DNA of 64,000 bases from Thermodesulfobium sp. 4217-1 (GTDB lineage: Bacteria; Thermodesulfobiota; Thermodesulfobiia; Thermodesulfobiales; Thermodesulfobiaceae), in assembly GCF_039822205.1 (NCBI RefSeq), contig NZ_JBAGBW010000001.1, forward strand, positions 148,345 through 212,344, read 5' to 3'. The stretch's first letter is position 1. Each line of letters begins with the position of its first letter. Below, one piece after another: positions 10,552 to 19,649 of the stretch. The notes under the pieces are model-generated. The model saw only the letters and a program-made list of their open reading frames with translations, was not told the DNA's origin and did not search any database. The position numbers and the translations under genes were made by a program.

Positions 10552-11313
10552 TTGCCAGATGATATTATCGAGAAAGTTAATAATCCGGATGAGTTTTATA
10601 AATCTACAACAAAGATTGATATATATTTAATTAAGAGATCTGTATCTAAAGATGAACTTGAAGGTCCTTACGGATCTATAATATCTTACTTAGAAGACAA
10701 TAAAGAAATCCTTTGGATAGAGACTCCTATGGACAAGGGATACCCTCTTATTTTGGCACAAGGAGATCTCGTATTAGTTGACGTAAAAAAGGGAAAGACA
10801 ATTTATCAATTTCAGAGCGCTGTTTTAGGAAGAAAAAAGGATTCTAATACAAATTTATTTTTATTTGCATTAAACGTACCAAAAGAAGTAAAGAAGATTG
10901 AGAGAAGAGTTTTTTTTAGGCTTAAAATTACAGACTTGGATGTAGTTTTAAAAATTAAAAAAAACATGAATGACAAAGACTTTATCAGCTTTAAGGGAAA
11001 TGCGCACGACCTTTCTGGGGGCGGTATAAAGGTTAGGCTGATATTAAAAGACAAAAAGCCAAATGACTACGAAAAGATTTTAACTTTAATAAAAGAAGAG
11101 GCTATAACGTTTATCGAATTTGAAATTGATAAAAAGAAAAAAATAAATCAAAAAATAAAATTTATTAATTCACATAAAGATGAAGAAAATAAAATTGGAT
11201 ATATTTCTTTCTCTTTTGTTGAAATACCAAGGGGGATACAGGACTCAATCATTAGATATATTTTTAATAAACAGAGAGAAATGAAACAAAAAGGTATAGA
11301 ATTTGATGATTAA
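10552..11313 (+). CDS. PilZ domain protein (YcgR-like c-di-GMP receptor)
   Basis: A 253-residue protein with a YcgR-type N-terminal domain (about 35-110) and a C-terminal PilZ domain. The c-di-GMP-binding motifs are intact: RVFFR at 119-123 (RxxxR) and DLSGGG at 153-158 (DxSxxG). YcgR proteins slow or steer the flagellar motor when c-di-GMP is bound, which fits its place at the head of the motility cluster. The start is TTG at 10552, directly after the prenyl synthase stop. The closing gene of the same cluster has a GGDEF domain, so the two may form a local circuit (inference). Confidence 0.85.
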   Translation: MPDDIIEKVNNPDEFYKSTTKIDIYLIKRSVSKDELEGPYGSIISYLEDNKEILWIETPMDKGYPLILAQGDLVLVDVKKGKTIYQFQSAVLGRKKDSNTNLFLFALNVPKEVKKIERRVFFRLKITDLDVVLKIKKNMNDKDFISFKGNAHDLSGGGIKVRLILKDKKPNDYEKILTLIKEEAITFIEFEIDKKKKINQKIKFINSHKDEENKIGYISFSFVEIPRGIQDSIIRYIFNKQREMKQKGIEFDD

Positions 11314-11414
11314 TTTTATAAATAATAGATTATCTGATAAACTATTTATAAAGCAAACAGTTTGAAAGGATAAGGTGGACGGGTTGATTTCATTTTTATT
11401 TTTGAAGAACGAAA

Positions 11415-12086
11415 ATGTTAGATGAAAAAGCCCTTTGGATAAAATATAGAAATTCTACAACTCAAGAAAACAGGAATTTGCTCGCTCTTAATTATCTATC
11501 GTTAGTAAAAAGAATTGCAGCAAAGATATATACAAATATACAGGGCAAAGTTGAGTTTGAAGAGCTTTTAAACTATGGAATTTTCGGTTTATTAACGTCA
11601 ATTGAAAGATTCGAAGAATCTCGAGGTCTTAAATTCGAAACATTTGCTACACACAGAATTAGAGGGGCAATTTTAGATGGGCTTAGAGAACTAGATCCAT
11701 TGAAAAGAGGGACTCGTTCTAAGGTAAAAAAATTAGATAGAGCAATTAACGAGCTAAAATCCTCACTTGACAAAAATCCAAGCGACAAAGACATCGCAGA
11801 CTATCTGAGCATAACCCAAGAAGAGCTGCTTGATTGGTATGTTGAGATTGATGCGCCATCTGCCTTTGGAAATGAGTTAACCACTTCAGAAAATTCTTCG
11901 ATTGATTTATCAATGGCTATTGATAGCCTTGAAGATAGAGAAAAACAAATTATTGATCTATACTATTATGAGGATCTTTCTTTAGACGAGATCGCAAAGA
12001 TTTTAAATATATCGATTTCTAGGGTATCTCAGATTCACGGTAAGGCTCTGATAAAACTAAAATCACAGTTAGAGGGGGATGTATGA
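11415..12086 (+). CDS. fliA: RNA polymerase sigma factor for flagellar genes (FliA/SigD)
   Basis: Sigma-28 family factor, 223 residues. Region 2 is visible in YTNIQGKVEFEELLNYGIFGLL and FETFATHRIRGAILDGLRELD. Region 4 ends with DREKQIIDLYYYEDLSLDEIAKILNISISRVSQIHGKAL without a long region 3, as typical for FliA. It follows a 101-bp gap after the PilZ gene and overlaps the next gene by 4 bp. It likely drives late flagellar and chemotaxis genes. I could not find a convincing sigma-28 promoter in this window. Confidence 0.93.
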   Translation: MLDEKALWIKYRNSTTQENRNLLALNYLSLVKRIAAKIYTNIQGKVEFEELLNYGIFGLLTSIERFEESRGLKFETFATHRIRGAILDGLRELDPLKRGTRSKVKKLDRAINELKSSLDKNPSDKDIADYLSITQEELLDWYVEIDAPSAFGNELTTSENSSIDLSMAIDSLEDREKQIIDLYYYEDLSLDEIAKILNISISRVSQIHGKALIKLKSQLEGDV

Positions 12087-13441
12087 ATCTAGATTTAGAT
12101 CTTTCTGTTGATAAAATGTTGGCCACTATATGTATAAGAGTTCAAGAAGGAGAAACCTTGCCCTCCCTTGAAGATATGAGACAATATCTCAAAAAGGGCG
12201 GAATAAATTATGGCATAGATGAAGAAGCTCTAAATCAGGCTATTGCAAAGCCAGGCTCGATATTTACTGTTGCAAAAGGAGAGAGTCCTACAAGTCCTGT
12301 AGATGGAAAAGTTGAGTACAAATTTCCATTGAAAACACAAATTAAACCCAAAGAAGACAAAACTGGAAATGTAGACTATTTTGATTTAGGATTTGTATAT
12401 AACACTAAAGAAGGAGATCTTCTTGCAGTTAAAACTCCCCCGATAGAGGGACAGCCTGGGCACGATGTTACTGGGAGGGTTTTAATGCCAAAGAAACCAT
12501 TCAATCCAAAATTCGTGGCTGGTAAAGGGACAAAGTTGTCAGAAGATGGACTTAGTATATTTGCAGAAGCTGCAGGTACCCCAAGACTCATTGATGGTAA
12601 AATTGTTGTATTGCACACCCTTGACATAGACAAGGATATAGACTTTTCAACGGGAAATATTGTTTTTAATGGATCTGTCAACATAAAAGGCAGCGTTTTA
12701 TCAGGATTTTCTGTTGAGGCAGATGGGGATGTAATGGTAGCTGGCATAGTTGAAGAGTCTACAATTAAGGCAAAGGGCAATGTGGTAGTAAGATCGGGTT
12801 TTGAGGGAGGGTCAAATGGCTTTATTCAAGCTGGAAAATCGGTCAATATTAGATTTGTTCATAATGGCAAGATTGTTGCAGGCGAAGATGTCTTAATAGA
12901 GTCTGAGGCATTTTTTTCCAGCATCATGGCTGGCGGTAAGGTTATTATGCAGGGCAGAAATTCTCAAATTACAGGCGGCAGTGTAGAAGCCGGTGTTGAA
13001 ATTAGGTCGAGAGTTATCGGATCTTATAAACATACAAAAACCCAGGTAAGCGCAGGAATAGTTCCAGGTCTAAAGGAGAAATTAGAAACTATTTTAAACA
13101 GGATAAAGTCTATTGAAGCTCAGGTTAAGAAGGCTAAAGAAATAGAAGATAGATTTCTTTATCTTAAAAAGAGGCAAAAGGACAAATTTCCTCAAGCTCA
13201 ATTAGATTCTCTTGAAAATATTCAGAAAACTATAGAATCATATTTGGGTCAGATAGAATCTTTGAAAAAGGTAAAAGATGAGATAATTAAAACAAAAGAA
13301 GAAAGAAAGAGCGGAAGGATAATTTCAGATATAATATATCCAGGAGTAATTTTAACAATCGCCGATATATCTCAAGAGATATCGGAGGAGATGAGAGGCG
13401 TTAGCGTTAGAATTGAAGAAGGAGAGTTAAAGTTCTATTAA
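12083..13441 (+). CDS. FapA family protein (DUF342)
   Basis: A 452-residue DUF342/FapA protein. The central part (about 150-320) is a run of beta-strand repeats alternating G and V (FNGSVNIKGSVLSGFSVEAD, AKGNVVVRSGFEGG), typical of the polymer-forming solenoid. A predicted coiled coil follows (KEKLETILNRIKSIEAQVKKAK, about 330-400). In many firmicute-like genomes such genes sit between the motility sigma factor and motor genes, as here, but the role is not settled. It overlaps fliA by 4 bp and the next gene by one base. Confidence 0.85.
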   Translation: MNLDLDLSVDKMLATICIRVQEGETLPSLEDMRQYLKKGGINYGIDEEALNQAIAKPGSIFTVAKGESPTSPVDGKVEYKFPLKTQIKPKEDKTGNVDYFDLGFVYNTKEGDLLAVKTPPIEGQPGHDVTGRVLMPKKPFNPKFVAGKGTKLSEDGLSIFAEAAGTPRLIDGKIVVLHTLDIDKDIDFSTGNIVFNGSVNIKGSVLSGFSVEADGDVMVAGIVEESTIKAKGNVVVRSGFEGGSNGFIQAGKSVNIRFVHNGKIVAGEDVLIESEAFFSSIMAGGKVIMQGRNSQITGGSVEAGVEIRSRVIGSYKHTKTQVSAGIVPGLKEKLETILNRIKSIEAQVKKAKEIEDRFLYLKKRQKDKFPQAQLDSLENIQKTIESYLGQIESLKKVKDEIIKTKEERKSGRIISDIIYPGVILTIADISQEISEEMRGVSVRIEEGELKFY

Positions 13442-13944
13442 TGAAATGGTTAATGATCGTAGGATTTTTAATAATTGCTATTATTGGCACAGCTGCTGGA
13501 CTCTATTTTAGCGGCACGGTGAAATTTCCTTTTCTACCACCACAAAAATCTGTAAAAACACAGTCTGAGAGTGCTAATGTCTCTCAAAATCAAACTCAAC
13601 AACAGACACCTTCAACAATATCACCCGCCCTAAACGCATCTCAAAACAATGCCAACAATAGTGCTTCGATTACCAATAGTCAAAAAAATATTATCCAGTC
13701 CGCAGCAGATAAGGTGAAGCAGCAAGAGGTGCTGAAGTTACAAAGAGACGCAAGGGTTCTCTCCAATATGGATCCTTCCGATGCTGCTAAGATAATAGAA
13801 AACATGGACGATACCCAGGCTGCAAAGGTGCTTAGCTATATGGATAATAAAGAAGCATCTGATGTGTTGTCCGAGCTTACGTCTAGCAATCCAAAAAAGG
13901 CTACAAAACTCTTAAATATGATGGGAGCATCGCCTGGTGGCTAA
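13441..13944 (+). CDS. MotE-like / MgtE N-domain-like motor chaperone
   Basis: A 167-residue protein with one N-terminal membrane segment (about 4-24), a low-complexity N/Q/S/T linker (about 35-75) and a helical C-terminal repeat domain (VLSNMDPSDAAKIIENMDDTQAAKVLSYMDNKEA). That domain resembles the MgtE N-terminal repeats also found in FliG and MotE. MotE-type proteins act as periplasmic chaperones of the flagellar motor. Position just before motB, overlapping it by 8 bp, supports this role. I would not claim a precise orthologue. Confidence 0.7.
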   Translation: MKWLMIVGFLIIAIIGTAAGLYFSGTVKFPFLPPQKSVKTQSESANVSQNQTQQQTPSTISPALNASQNNANNSASITNSQKNIIQSAADKVKQQEVLKLQRDARVLSNMDPSDAAKIIENMDDTQAAKVLSYMDNKEASDVLSELTSSNPKKATKLLNMMGASPGG

Positions 13945-14665
13945 AAAAAAGAAAAGTTCAGGTGGAGGCGGAGGAGGTCATGATAGCGCTGGTGGTATGA
14001 GGTGGCTTTTGACCTACTCAGATATGATCACGCTCTTAATGGCTTTTTTCATCTTGCTATTTTCTATGGCTACCCTTAACGCTTCCAAATTTGCTGCAAC
14101 CGCACAAGCGCTAAGAGAGGCGTTTGGAGGTTACACTATCCTTGACAGGGGTTCATCTGTTATTGGAGAACCTGGTTCAACTACACAAAGCGCTCCTGTA
14201 ATGCCTGATTCTGCAATGAAGGCACAGGATGCATCTTTAAAAATAGCTCAGATTCTAAGACAGTCTTTAAACTCTAACCAATTTTCAGTTATTCAAACTG
14301 AAAGGGGTTATTTAATCTCTATCTTAACTGACAAGATACTTTTTGACTCTGGAAAAGCTAATCTCAAAACTGATGCCTTTCCACTTCTCACAAAGATCGC
14401 AGCAGTTTTAGAAAAGATTGACAATGAAGTATATGTTGAGGGCCATACTGACAACGTTCCTATACATACAGTAGAATTTCCATCCAACTGGGAGCTTTCT
14501 GCTGCAAGGGCTGCCTCAGTAGCAAAATATTTTATAGAAAAAGGCGTATCCTCCTCAAGGTTGGTGATAGCTGGGTATGCAGATACCAGACCCGTAGCCT
14601 CAGATGACACTGCTGCTGGTAGACAAAAAAATAGAAGAATTGATATTCTTATAACAAAGAAATAA
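13937..14665 (+). CDS. motB: Flagellar motor protein MotB
   Basis: Stator subunit anchoring the motor to peptidoglycan. The 242-residue protein has a glycine/lysine-rich start, one membrane segment with the proton-carrying aspartate (D28 in TYSDMITLLMAFF), and a C-terminal OmpA domain with YVEGHTDNVPI and ELSAARAASVAKYFI. The start is GTG at 13937, overlapping the preceding gene. Its usual partner motA is not adjacent and not found in the window, which is unusual because motA normally precedes motB. Confidence 0.92.
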   Translation: MAKKKKSSGGGGGGHDSAGGMRWLLTYSDMITLLMAFFILLFSMATLNASKFAATAQALREAFGGYTILDRGSSVIGEPGSTTQSAPVMPDSAMKAQDASLKIAQILRQSLNSNQFSVIQTERGYLISILTDKILFDSGKANLKTDAFPLLTKIAAVLEKIDNEVYVEGHTDNVPIHTVEFPSNWELSAARAASVAKYFIEKGVSSSRLVIAGYADTRPVASDDTAAGRQKNRRIDILITKK

Positions 14666-14691
14666 AGAAATTTGATATTTAGGAGGATAAA

Positions 14692-15171
14692 ATGAAATTG
14701 TTCTCAAATAAAAAGATGTTAATAGCTCTTGTAGTTTTGATAGTTTTGGGAGGTGGGATAGGCTTTTATGTTGCAAATATGTTGACTCCAAAGCCAGCCC
14801 CAAAAGAAAAACAAGAACCAATATTTTTTACTTATCCTCTCCAAGAGTTTGTGGTGAATACGAAGGATGGAAGGTTTCTAAAGGCTAGCATTGTCTTAGA
14901 ACTAAACGAAGAGATACCTCTTAAAAGTGAAGCTGCAGGCGGGGAAGGTAAAAAAGTTGTTTTAGAACCGAAGGCCAAACCTATCCTGGATGCCCTGACT
15001 CCACAATTAAGAAATGCTGCTATAATTATATTGTCGAGCCAGACATATCAGGAATTGATAACTTCTCAGGGTAAGGAAAGGCTTAGACAGATATTATTTC
15101 AAAAGTTTAACCAAATTGTAGGACGCGATGTTGTAAAAGATGTTTACTTTACAAGTCTTGTTATGCAATAA
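14692..15171 (+). CDS. fliL: Flagellar basal body-associated protein FliL
   Basis: A 159-residue single-pass membrane protein (segment about 9-28, ALVVLIVLGGGIGFYVANML) with the FliL periplasmic domain (FVVNTKDGRFLKASIVLELNE and KERLRQILFQKFNQIVGRDVVKDVYFTSLVMQ). FliL stabilises the stator around the motor. It has a clear AGGAGG site before the ATG and follows motB by 26 bp. Length and C-terminal pattern agree well with the family. Confidence 0.92.
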   Translation: MKLFSNKKMLIALVVLIVLGGGIGFYVANMLTPKPAPKEKQEPIFFTYPLQEFVVNTKDGRFLKASIVLELNEEIPLKSEAAGGEGKKVVLEPKAKPILDALTPQLRNAAIIILSSQTYQELITSQGKERLRQILFQKFNQIVGRDVVKDVYFTSLVMQ

Positions 15172-15206
15172 TATTTTTACCTTAAAACTTATGATAGGGG
15201 GAAACT

Positions 15207-15566
15207 ATGGCAAAAATATTGATTACTGATGACGCTACATTTATGAGGAAGATGTTAAAGGACATTTTAACAAAAAATGGTCATGAGGTGGTGGGTGAGG
15301 GAGTAAATGGTTTAGAAGCTTTAGAAAAATACAAAGAACTCAAGCCTGAGTTGACTTTGTTGGATATCACTATGCCTGAAAGAGACGGTCTTTGGGCTCT
15401 TAAGGAGATTAAGGCTTTTGATTCCAATGCTAAGATTATAATGGTGTCTGCAATGGGTCAGCAAGCAATAGTAATTGAGGCCATACAAGCTGGAGCAAGA
15501 GATTTTGTTGTAAAACCATTTCAACCAGACAGAGTATTGGAGGCAGTTAGGAAGGCCCTTTCTTAA
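15207..15566 (+). CDS. cheY: Chemotaxis response regulator CheY
   Basis: A single receiver domain of 119 residues. Acidic pocket D8/D9, phospho-acceptor D53 (LLDITMPERDG), switch residue S81 (MVSAMGQQ) and K103 (VVKPF) are all present. The protein would be phosphorylated by the CheA encoded about 8 kb downstream and act at the flagellar switch. It is embedded between fliL and fliO, as in several thermophilic and firmicute motility operons. No output domain is fused. Confidence 0.95.
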   Translation: MAKILITDDATFMRKMLKDILTKNGHEVVGEGVNGLEALEKYKELKPELTLLDITMPERDGLWALKEIKAFDSNAKIIMVSAMGQQAIVIEAIQAGARDFVVKPFQPDRVLEAVRKALS

Positions 15567-15567
15567 A

Positions 15568-16440
15568 TTGATCATGCGCTTTATATATATATTTTTATTT
15601 ATAGCGCTTTTATCGTCAAACGCGTTTGCAGCCCAAAAAAATATAAATGGGCCGCTTCCTTCCTTCTTTCAAACTGACTCAACGCCTTCTATAAAGTTTG
15701 GGGTAAACAATCCTAAAGATATATATGTGCTAAATACAGACGACAATCAAAATAAAAACAATCTAAGTAAAACAAACACCCCAATCGAAGAAAAGGCTAT
15801 TTCTATAGATAAGACCTCTAAAGCTGCGAACAATACTAGCTCTAATAACTTAGAACCAATACAATACACCCAAAACTCTTCACCTCAATATCACCAACTC
15901 GATAAAATCTCCTCAAATGATAATATAAAAGTAAATAGCCCTGAAGAAGCAAAGACGAATAATGTTGTAGAAAGTACTAACGCGGCTCAAAATCAAAACA
16001 ATCCGTCAAAGGATAATTCTCTGGGTTTAACGGTAGACAACTCCCAAAATCAACATAATTCATCCGCTCCCGATATTATGGGCTATCTCATTAGGTTTTC
16101 AATATTTTTGATTTTATTAGTTCTTGTTCCAATGTTAATTATCAGAAGACTAAAGGGAAAGCTTAAGGTCAGCTATTCTATACCAAAATCAACTAACGGC
16201 TTTGTCCGAGTAGTTGATAAGTTAACCCTATCATACTCTGAGCTTTTTATAGTTGAAGTTATGGATAAATATCTTCTGTTGTCAGTGTCTAAAGATGGCG
16301 ACATAAAACTTTTAAGAGAATTTGAAACTATAGGAATTTTTCCAGAAAAAGATATTAAAGAAAAAAAATTGGAAAAAAGCAGTTTTTTGGATGTATTGAG
16401 AAAGTTAAAAAAAGAAGTAAAACAGTTAAATAATAGTTAA
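15568..16440 (+). CDS. fliO: Flagellar export protein FliO-like
   Basis: A 290-residue protein with a signal-like N-terminus (FIYIFLFIALLSSNAFA), a long N/S/Q/K-rich extracytoplasmic stretch (about 30-165), one membrane segment (about 170-190) and a FliO cytoplasmic domain (GFVRVVDKLTLSYSELFIVEVMDKYLLLSVS). FliO helps assemble the FliP/FliR export gate. The large disordered periplasmic part makes it longer than most FliO. The start may be TTG at 15568 or ATG at 15574; neither has a strong ribosome-binding site. fliP follows after 2 bp. Confidence 0.82.
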   Translation: MIMRFIYIFLFIALLSSNAFAAQKNINGPLPSFFQTDSTPSIKFGVNNPKDIYVLNTDDNQNKNNLSKTNTPIEEKAISIDKTSKAANNTSSNNLEPIQYTQNSSPQYHQLDKISSNDNIKVNSPEEAKTNNVVESTNAAQNQNNPSKDNSLGLTVDNSQNQHNSSAPDIMGYLIRFSIFLILLVLVPMLIIRRLKGKLKVSYSIPKSTNGFVRVVDKLTLSYSELFIVEVMDKYLLLSVSKDGDIKLLREFETIGIFPEKDIKEKKLEKSSFLDVLRKLKKEVKQLNNS

Positions 16441-16442
16441 CA

Positions 16443-17183
16443 GTGAAAAAAAATTTTATATTTTTATTTTTTCTTTTGGGATTGGTTGTTTGCTCTCATA
16501 CAGCTAATGCCGCTCCAAATATAAATATCGATTTAGGCGCTGGTTCGCCAAACGATATTGCAAATTCTTTAAAAGTTTTATTCATTCTAACCATTCTTGC
16601 TTTTGCGCCACTATTACTCTTGATGACCACTTCTTTTTTGAGACTGATAATAGTATTTGGTTTTTTAAGAAACGCCCTTGGTGTGCAGCAAATAATACCT
16701 GGTCAGATTATAATAGGGCTTTCTTTGTTTCTTACGCTTTTTATTATGACCCCTATAATCCAGAAAATTGAGCAAGACGCATATACTCCATATCAAAAAG
16801 GCCAGATCACTTTTCAAGACGCAATTGAAAAAGGATATGTCCCACTCAGAGACTTTATGCTTCACAATACTAGAAAGAGCGACCTGTCCTTAATGATAGA
16901 TCTTTCTCGATCCCCTAGGCCAAATTCTGTAAATGATATTCCTCCAACAGTAACCATAAGCGCATATGTATTGAGCGAATTAAAAACATCATTTATAATT
17001 GGTATAGTAATATATTTACCTTTTGTTATAATAGATCTTGCAGTTGCAAGCATACTTATGTCTATGGGAATGATGATGATTCCACCTGTTATGATTTCTT
17101 TGCCGCTAAAGATACTTCTTTTCGTTTTGGCTGATGGCTGGTCCCTTTTGGTAAAAAGTTTGATTGCAAGTTTTACAATTTAG
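16443..17183 (+). CDS. fliP: Flagellar type III export protein FliP
   Basis: Core subunit of the export gate. The 246-residue protein has a cleavable signal (ending about residue 23), then membrane segments and the signatures MTTSFLRLIIVFGFLRNALG and AYVLSELKTSFIIGIVIYLPFVIIDLAVASILMSMGMMM, which are diagnostic for FliP. Start is GTG at 16443. It sits between fliO and cheB, with fliQ and fliR displaced about 3 kb downstream behind four che genes. Confidence 0.96.
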   Translation: MKKNFIFLFFLLGLVVCSHTANAAPNINIDLGAGSPNDIANSLKVLFILTILAFAPLLLLMTTSFLRLIIVFGFLRNALGVQQIIPGQIIIGLSLFLTLFIMTPIIQKIEQDAYTPYQKGQITFQDAIEKGYVPLRDFMLHNTRKSDLSLMIDLSRSPRPNSVNDIPPTVTISAYVLSELKTSFIIGIVIYLPFVIIDLAVASILMSMGMMMIPPVMISLPLKILLFVLADGWSLLVKSLIASFTI

Positions 17184-17192
17184 GAGGCTGTA

Positions 17193-18227
17193 GTGTCTAA
17201 AATAAAACTATTTATAGTAGAAGACTCATTAGTCATAAGATCAATTCTCAAAAGAATGCTTCTTGAGGAAAGCGATATAGAGGTAGTTGGCGAAGCTGGC
17301 AAGGTAAAAGACGCCATAGATGGGATAACTTCTTTAAGACCAGACGTAGTTACTCTTGATGTTATATTACCCGATGGCTCTGGACTGGATGTTTTGAAAC
17401 AATTATCTGATAGCGGAACTCCTTTTATAATGCTTAGCTCTTCTACAACAGAGGGGGCTCAGGTAACAGTAGACGCACTTAACTATGGTGCCTTTGATTA
17501 TGTTGCTAAGGTTAACCCCCCTCTTGGAGTTATGTCTGCTAAGGATGAATTGTTAAAAAAAATCAGAGCAGCCTATCTTGCAAGGGGAAAGATTAGAGTA
17601 AAGCCATGCATAGAGTGTTTGCCACCTAAAAAAACGCCCATAAAAATAGAAAGAAAGATTGCCAATAAGGCTGTTGCAATAGTCGCATCTACAGGTGCTC
17701 CTCCACAAATCAGAAAGGTCGTGTCAGAGTTAGATCCAGATTTTGATGCATCGCTGATAATCGTCCAGCACATGCCTGTCGGATTTACAAAGATTTTTTC
17801 AGATAGCTTAAATACAATCTGTCCCTTTCCTATAAGCGAAGCTGAGGACGGGCAATTGCTTTTGTCAAATACAGGAATTGTTGCAAAAGGCGGATACCAC
17901 TTGAGAGTAAAAAATGACAAATCAATATATTTAGATGATAAAACTCAAGCTTATTTTGGCCTAAGGCCGGCAGGGGATATGACGCTTGAAACGCTTGGCC
18001 CAGTCTTTAGAGAAAAACTCTTGGTAGTTATAATGACTGGTATGGGATCTGATGGTACTAGTGGTGCGAAAATAGTCAGAGAATCGGGTGGCAAGATCTA
18101 CGCAGAGGATGAAAGTTCTTGTGTTGTTTATGGAATGCCTGGCTCAATTGTTCGCTCAAATTTACAAGACAAAATAGTAAATTTATCTGGTATACCTAAT
18201 GCTATAATGGAATTTGTTAAAGATTAG
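17193..18227 (+). CDS. cheB: Chemotaxis protein-glutamate methylesterase CheB
   Basis: Receiver domain with phospho-acceptor D56 joined to a methylesterase domain. The catalytic triad can be assigned as S167 (VASTGAP), H193 (IVQHMPVGFT) and D287 (MGSDGTSG). The usual ASTGGP is ASTGAP here. The linker contains CIECLPPKK (C139/C142), a cysteine pair that is not a family feature I know. It demethylates chemoreceptors such as the one encoded at 42851. Start GTG behind AGGAGG. cheR follows in 20 bp. Confidence 0.94.
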   Translation: MSKIKLFIVEDSLVIRSILKRMLLEESDIEVVGEAGKVKDAIDGITSLRPDVVTLDVILPDGSGLDVLKQLSDSGTPFIMLSSSTTEGAQVTVDALNYGAFDYVAKVNPPLGVMSAKDELLKKIRAAYLARGKIRVKPCIECLPPKKTPIKIERKIANKAVAIVASTGAPPQIRKVVSELDPDFDASLIIVQHMPVGFTKIFSDSLNTICPFPISEAEDGQLLLSNTGIVAKGGYHLRVKNDKSIYLDDKTQAYFGLRPAGDMTLETLGPVFREKLLVVIMTGMGSDGTSGAKIVRESGGKIYAEDESSCVVYGMPGSIVRSNLQDKIVNLSGIPNAIMEFVKD

Positions 18228-18247
18228 AATATTTTAGGGAGTGAATA

Positions 18248-19030
18248 ATGGACGATCAAAAGGAATATAAAGAATTTACTGAAGAGATATTCAGGCTAAC
18301 AAGCATTCCATTGCATTTATACAGAGAAAACCAGGTAAGAAGAAGGGTAACTCTGTGGATGAGCTTTTTAGGCATAAAGACATTTGGAGAGTATTTAGGC
18401 TACCTTAAGTCGAATCCAAAGGCGTTGGAAGAGTTTAAGAAAAAATTTACCATAAACGTGTCTGAGTTTTTCAGAAATCCAGAGCTTTTTGAAGAGCTAC
18501 AAAAATACATACCAGAACTATCAAAAAAAACAGACGTGTTGAAAATTTACAGCGCTGGTTGTTCTGTGGGGGCAGAGGCATACACCGTTGCAATAATACT
18601 TAATGAATATTTTAAAGGCATAAAGTATCATATATGGGGGCTTGATATTGACGATGAAGCTCTTGAAAAAGCTAAGATAGGAATCTATACGAAAGATTTT
18701 TTTAAAAGCGCAAAAGCGCAACTGCTTGAAAAGTATTTCAAGAAATTTCCAGATGAAAAATATCAGGTTAACGACGATATTAAGCAGAATACAACATTTG
18801 TGAGGGGAGACTTGATTCTGGGTGAACCTCCAAGATTGGATTTTGATATTGTACTTTGCAGAAATGTGGTAATATATTTTGATGAAGAGGCAAAAGAGAA
18901 GGTTTATGCAAATATTAGCAAGAGTCTTAAATTAGGGGGAATTCTTTTTGTGGGAGCCACCGAGCGAGTTTTTAATGCAAGAAGATTTTCCTTGGAATAT
19001 GTCTCGTCATTTATATATAAAAAGGTCTGA
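18248..19030 (+). CDS. cheR: Chemotaxis protein methyltransferase CheR
   Basis: S-adenosylmethionine-dependent methyltransferase for chemoreceptor glutamates. The 260-residue protein has the helical N-terminal domain (YRENQVRRRV, FTINVSEFFRNPELFEEL), the SAM-binding loop YSAGCSVGAEAYTVA and the conserved FDIVLCRNVVIYFD. Length and order of motifs are standard. It pairs with cheB upstream and cheC downstream (9 bp gap). Confidence 0.95.
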   Translation: MDDQKEYKEFTEEIFRLTSIPLHLYRENQVRRRVTLWMSFLGIKTFGEYLGYLKSNPKALEEFKKKFTINVSEFFRNPELFEELQKYIPELSKKTDVLKIYSAGCSVGAEAYTVAIILNEYFKGIKYHIWGLDIDDEALEKAKIGIYTKDFFKSAKAQLLEKYFKKFPDEKYQVNDDIKQNTTFVRGDLILGEPPRLDFDIVLCRNVVIYFDEEAKEKVYANISKSLKLGGILFVGATERVFNARRFSLEYVSSFIYKKV

Positions 19031-19039
19031 GGAGGTTCC

Positions 19040-19648
19040 ATGGGATACGAAAAGCTTGAAGCTGACCACTTAGATGCTTTAAAAGAATTAGGCAACATTG
19101 GTGCCGGCAATGCTGTTACTGCCCTGTCTTCTTTCTTGAATACCGAGATAAATATGGAGGTAGTGGAGGCGAAGCTTGCCACCTTTAATGAGGCTGCTAA
19201 TATCTTTGGCAGTCCAGAAAAGGAAGTGGCAGCTGTGTATTTAGCAATTTCTGGCAATCTAAAGGGCCACGTTTTATATCTTTGGCCAGTCCAAAGCGCA
19301 AAGGCAATAGCAGGCATGCTTATGGGTATGAATCCAGATGAGCTTGAGTTTGATGAGATGACAATGTCTGCGATTTCTGAAATAGGCAACATTATGTCTG
19401 GATCATATATAACTGCCCTATCCTCTTTTACTGGTATGACATTCGATATTAGCCCTCCTGCTGTGGCAGTAGATATGAACGGTGCACTTTTAGACGGCAT
19501 TATATCCTTAACTGCTGTGGGCGATAGAGTTTTGATTATACAGACAAGCATGGTTGCTTATGGCGTAAGAATTGCTGGAGTTTTGGCCGTTTTGTTTGAA
19601 CCAGATTCTTTAATAAAACTTTTAGAGTCAATTGGAATGGGTGTTTGA
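19040..19648 (+). CDS. cheC: Chemotaxis protein CheC (CheY-P phosphatase)
   Basis: A 202-residue CheC with both phosphatase helices intact: DALKELGNIGAGNAVTALS near residue 10-28 and SAISEIGNIMSGSYITALS near 112-130, each with the ExxN pair. CheC removes phosphate from CheY-P and is stimulated by CheD, whose gene follows immediately. No CheZ or CheX gene is seen in the window, so this pair is the apparent signal-termination system. Confidence 0.94.
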   Translation: MGYEKLEADHLDALKELGNIGAGNAVTALSSFLNTEINMEVVEAKLATFNEAANIFGSPEKEVAAVYLAISGNLKGHVLYLWPVQSAKAIAGMLMGMNPDELEFDEMTMSAISEIGNIMSGSYITALSSFTGMTFDISPPAVAVDMNGALLDGIISLTAVGDRVLIIQTSMVAYGVRIAGVLAVLFEPDSLIKLLESIGMGV

Positions 19649-19649
19649 T

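Noticed and set aside
18904-19551. Long minus-strand frame (215 codons) opposite cheC
   Set aside because: cheC on the plus strand has both phosphatase motifs. The antisense product is S/A/P-rich and unlike known proteins.
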